A DNA stretch of 15,065 bases from an uncultured Clostridia bacterium (GTDB taxonomy: Bacteria > Bacillota > Clostridia > Christensenellales > Aristaeellaceae), in assembly GCA_944363005.1 (NCBI GenBank), contig CALVTV010000113.1, positions 1-15,065 on the forward strand. The letters run 5' to 3'. Position 1 is the stretch's first letter. Each line of letters opens with the position of its first letter. The translations under genes were made by a program, and so were the position numbers. Positions 13,094 to 15,065 of the stretch are shown here, in pieces. Below the pieces are notes generated by a model. That model saw only the letters and a list, made by a program, of their open reading frames with translations, had not been told where the DNA came from and made no database searches.

Positions 13094-13936
13094 TCAGATC
13101 TCCTCCTTGACCATCAAAATAAACAGCTCTTCGAGGCTAACGGGGCGCACGGGCATGCCGGTGGATACGATTTCCCGGCGCACGAGCGCCTCCACGCCAT
13201 AGGGGGTGACGCGCTTGCCCGCAACGGCTGCGGGCGAAAGCTGGCTAAGTTGCGCTTCTGAACAGGAGAGCAAGGCATACTGGGCAAGCAGCTCGTCCTT
13301 TTCTTCGCAAAGCAGCAGCTTCCCCTTGTGCAGGAATGCGATGTAATCGCAGATCTTCTCCAAGTCGCTGACGATGTGGGAGGACATGAGCACGGCGTGG
13401 TTTTCGTCCCGCGTGAACTCGCTGAACATCTCGACCACCTCATCGCGCACAACCGGGTCAAGTCCGGATGTGGCTTCGTCCAGAATCAGCAGCCGGGGAT
13501 GATGGGAGAGGGCAATTGCGACGCCCAGCTTCATCTTCATGCCGCGAGAAAACGTATTGAACGGTTTGTTTTCCGGCAGAGACAGCTGCTTGAGGGTGGA
13601 AGCGTAGAGCGGGGCGTCCCAGTTTTTGAATGTGTGGCGCATGATGTGTTCCACCTGCGTGGCGGTCAGACAGCCCGGCAGGCCGACTTCGTCGAGCACG
13701 ACGCCGATATCCTGCTTGATGTCCCGGATACCTTCGGCGTTGTCCTTTCCCCAAATGCGGATGCTGCCGCTGTCCTTGCGGATCATGTCCAGAATCAGCT
13801 TGATGGTCGTGCTCTTTCCGGCGCCGTTTTCCCCGATCAGGCCCATGATGCAGCCGCTGGGGAGCGTCAGATTCAAATTGTCGAGCGTGAAACCGGGGTA
13901 ATGCTTGGTCAGGTTGCGAATATCCAGTGCATCCAT
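13094..13936 (-). CDS. ABC transporter ATP-binding protein (YtrB-like)
   Basis: The 280-residue ATPase has Walker A G-E-N-G-A-G-K-S (35-42), a signature F-S-R-G-M-K-M-K-L (129-137), Walker B L-L-I-L-D-E (149-154), the D-loop S-G-L-D (157-160) and a switch His187 in S-S-H. The F-S-R-G-M form of the signature is common in this subgroup of ABC exporters associated with GntR regulators. The C-terminal 70 residues form the extra region seen in ABC-2 exporters. The start ATG (13934-13936) has GGAGG 7 nt upstream and shares one base with the GntR stop. The open frame extending upstream to 14092 overlaps the regulator and is not used. It powers the permease encoded next. Confidence 0.95.
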   Translation of the reverse strand: MDALDIRNLTKHYPGFTLDNLNLTLPSGCIMGLIGENGAGKSTTIKLILDMIRKDSGSIRIWGKDNAEGIRDIKQDIGVVLDEVGLPGCLTATQVEHIMRHTFKNWDAPLYASTLKQLSLPENKPFNTFSRGMKMKLGVAIALSHHPRLLILDEATSGLDPVVRDEVVEMFSEFTRDENHAVLMSSHIVSDLEKICDYIAFLHKGKLLLCEEKDELLAQYALLSCSEAQLSQLSPAAVAGKRVTPYGVEALVRREIVSTGMPVRPVSLEELFILMVKEEI

Positions 13937-14310
13937 CACAATTCCTCCAAATAGATGCGGAACATGTCGAGCAGTTCCGCGTGATTCAGGTGGCAGCTCG
14001 CCGCCAATTGCGCAATCTTCTGCATATGCGCCTCGATTTGTCTCAGGTTCTCTTCCCGCAGCAACTCCACGTTCTTGGGCGCGACAAAGCATCCCTTTGC
14101 CGGCAGCGTATAAATGAATCCATCCCGTTCAAGCTCGTCATACGCGCGCTTGGTGGTGATGACGCTGATGCGCAAGTCCTTCGCCAGATTCCGGATCGAA
14201 GGGAGCGCTTCGTCCGCCTGCAGGTCGCCGTTGATGATCTGGTTTTTGATTTGCGTGTAAATCTGGTCGTAGATGGGAGCGCCGCTTCGGTTATCGATAT
14301 AGATTTGCAC
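13936..14310 (-). CDS. GntR family (YtrA-like) transcriptional repressor
   Basis: The 124-residue protein starts M-Q-I-Y-I-D-N-R-S-G-A-P-I-Y-D-Q-I, the usual N terminus of the small YtrA subgroup. A winged HTH follows: L-P-S-I-R-N-L-A-K-D-L-R-I-S-V-I-T-T-K-R-A-Y-D-E-L-E-R-D-G-F-I-Y at about residues 36-67, then G-K-G-C-F-V-like wing residues. The remaining 45 residues form a short helical dimer domain with no large ligand domain, as in YtrA. The start is GTG (14308-14310) with two GAGG-like sites upstream. It is the first gene of the ABC operon. A perfect palindrome overlaps its promoter -10 box, so it most likely represses its own operon until a cell-envelope signal is sensed. YtrA-type identity is strong; the inducer is unknown. 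Confidence 0.93.
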   Translation of the reverse strand: MQIYIDNRSGAPIYDQIYTQIKNQIINGDLQADEALPSIRNLAKDLRISVITTKRAYDELERDGFIYTLPAKGCFVAPKNVELLREENLRQIEAHMQKIAQLAASCHLNHAELLDMFRIYLEEL

Positions 14311-14330
14311 GACCTCACCTCACGTTCTTG

Positions 14331-14353
14331 CTGTATATAAGCAGTATATACAG
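14331..14353. promoter_or_regulatory. 9-bp-arm palindrome, probable GntR/YtrA operator
   Basis: CTGTATATA (14331-14339) and TATATACAG (14345-14353) are perfect inverted arms around a 5-base spacer. The site covers the -10 box and transcript start of the GntR-ABC operon, so a bound repressor would block RNA polymerase. A direct repeat TCTGTAT on the minus strand, at a 9-base step, lies just upstream and may be a further half-site. Confidence 0.8.
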
Positions 14354-14371
14354 ATGATACAGAGTTGTCAA
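14343..14371 (-). promoter_or_regulatory. Consensus sigma-A promoter of the GntR-ABC operon
   Basis: On the minus strand TTGACA (14366-14371) and TATACT (14343-14348) are 17 bases apart, an almost ideal promoter. Strong core elements with an overlapping operator fit a tightly repressed, inducible unit. The leader to the GTG start is about 25 nt. Confidence 0.9.
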
Positions 14372-14408
14372 GGGGTTTTGCGAAAAAAAGTCAATCTGAG
14401 GGGCGTGC

Positions 14409-14437
14409 TTGCCAAACGGCGGCGCGCGGCCTATAAT
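14409..14437 (+). promoter_or_regulatory. Sigma-A-type promoter of the response regulator gene
   Basis: TTGCCA (14409-14414) and a perfect TATAAT (14432-14437) are separated by 17 bases, divergent from the GntR promoter. The leader is about 47 nt and contains the AGGAGG ribosome site near 14477-14482. Confidence 0.82.
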
Positions 14438-14490
14438 GAAAGACAGAGAGAATTGCGCGCTGAAAGGGCGCAAAACAGGAGGAAAACGGG

Positions 14491-15065
14491 ATGCGTTTGC
14501 TGATTGCCGAAGATGACCGGGTGACGGCGGACACGGTAGCCGCGCGCTTGCGCGAGGAACACTACGCCGTGGATGTCTGTTACGACGGAGAGGCGGCCTG
14601 GGACTGCCTGAACGGGGCGGAGTACGACGTGGCCGTGTTGGATATCATGATGCCGCGGCTCGACGGCTTTTCGCTGTTGCGCAAAATGCGCGCGGCCGGC
14701 ATGCGCGTGCCCGTGCTGCTGCTCACCGCGCGGGATGCGGTTTCCGATCGCGTGGATGGCCTCAACGCGGGTGCGGACGATTACCTGATCAAGCCCTTTG
14801 CTTACGAGGAGCTGTCCGCGCGGTTGCGTGTGCTCACAAGGAGAACTCAGCATGGCACGAACCGGTTTTGTCTCGCGGATTTGGTGGTGGATGCGGACAG
14901 CCGAAGCGTCAGCCGTGGCGGCCGGCCCATTGCGCTGACGAGCCGGGAATACGCGCTGCTCGAATACATGATTCGCAACACAGGGCACGTGCTCACCCGC
15001 AGGCAGATCGAGGAGCATGTTTGGAACTTTGATTACGAGGGCGCTTCCAACATGGTGGATGTGTA
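14491..15065 (+). CDS. OmpR/PhoB family response regulator, 5' part
   Basis: The gene is cut by the window end after 191 codons. The receiver domain (residues 1-120) has the acidic pair Asp8/Asp9, phosphorylation site Asp51 in V-L-D-I-M-M-P-R-L-D-G, Thr79 in L-L-L-T-A-R-D and Lys101 in L-I-K-P-F, all as in active receivers. The winged-helix output domain starts near residue 128 and reads L-T-S-R-E-Y-A-L-L-E-Y-M and L-T-R-R-Q-I-E-E-H-V-W up to the cut. The ATG at 14491 has AGGAGG about 8 nt upstream. A histidine kinase gene is likely next but lies outside. It is transcribed away from the GntR-ABC operon, so a functional link is possible but not shown. Confidence 0.93.
   Translation, partial: MRLLIAEDDRVTADTVAARLREEHYAVDVCYDGEAAWDCLNGAEYDVAVLDIMMPRLDGFSLLRKMRAAGMRVPVLLLTARDAVSDRVDGLNAGADDYLIKPFAYEELSARLRVLTRRTQHGTNRFCLADLVVDADSRSVSRGGRPIALTSREYALLEYMIRNTGHVLTRRQIEEHVWNFDYEGASNMVDV

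Overview
The window is a dense, GC-rich stretch of bacterial chromosome with short intergenic gaps, Shine-Dalgarno sites of the GGAGG type, occasional GTG/TTG starts and mostly sigma-A-like promoters. A darA-holB-ricT block in the order known from Bacillus and Clostridia, a clostridial 2[4Fe-4S] ferredoxin, a YtrA-type GntR/ABC operon and CdaR/PucR-type regulators together point to a high-GC member of the Firmicutes (Clostridia). This is inferred from gene content; no rRNA, tRNA, CRISPR array or mobile element was seen. All 17 complete genes or gene ends use TGA (11) or TAA (6); the only TAG in a plausible coding frame is the internal stop described below.

Layout. 1-3437 (+): the C-terminal part of an S9 prolyl-oligopeptidase-family peptidase, a CcdA-type membrane thiol transporter, a membrane-anchored TlpA/ResA-like thioredoxin, and a PucR/CdaR-type regulator split by an in-frame amber codon, all tightly spaced. 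3438-5183 (+): a Tat secretion operon (TatB-like, TatA, TatC) with its own promoter, two matching palindromes in the control region and a terminator. 5184-7192 (+): a long M24 Xaa-Pro aminopeptidase with its own promoter. 7193-9697 (+): darA, holB and ricT, i.e. a c-di-AMP receptor, the clamp-loader delta-prime subunit and a PSP1/Y-complex protein. 9698-10020 (+): a single-gene ferredoxin unit with a strong promoter and a 13-bp terminator. 10073-12393 (+): a CapA-like membrane-anchored protein with a degraded metal site, translationally coupled to an S58 (DmpA/P1-type) aminopeptidase. 12394-14371 (-): a convergent GntR (YtrA-like) / ABC ATPase / ABC-2 permease operon with a perfect promoter that overlaps a 9-bp-arm palindrome. 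14409-15065 (+): a divergent promoter and the first 191 codons of an OmpR/PhoB response regulator cut by the window end.

How the parts fit. CcdA plus the thioredoxin-like protein form a standard route for moving reductant to the outside of the membrane. The three Tat proteins form a complete translocase for folded proteins. Three unrelated peptidases (S9, M24 and S58) suggest peptide use or peptide turnover matters to this organism. The GntR/ABC operon looks self-repressed and induced by a ligand, like cell-envelope stress exporters.

The most notable points are these. (1) The regulator at 2004-3437 would be one protein made of two successive sensor-plus-HTH units but for one TAG, which aligns without gaps to a Tyr codon in its own second unit. 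(2) Paired TGTAA-N4-TTACA palindromes flank the tat promoter. (3) The CapA-like protein has lost several metal ligands. No clearly new multi-gene system is evident.
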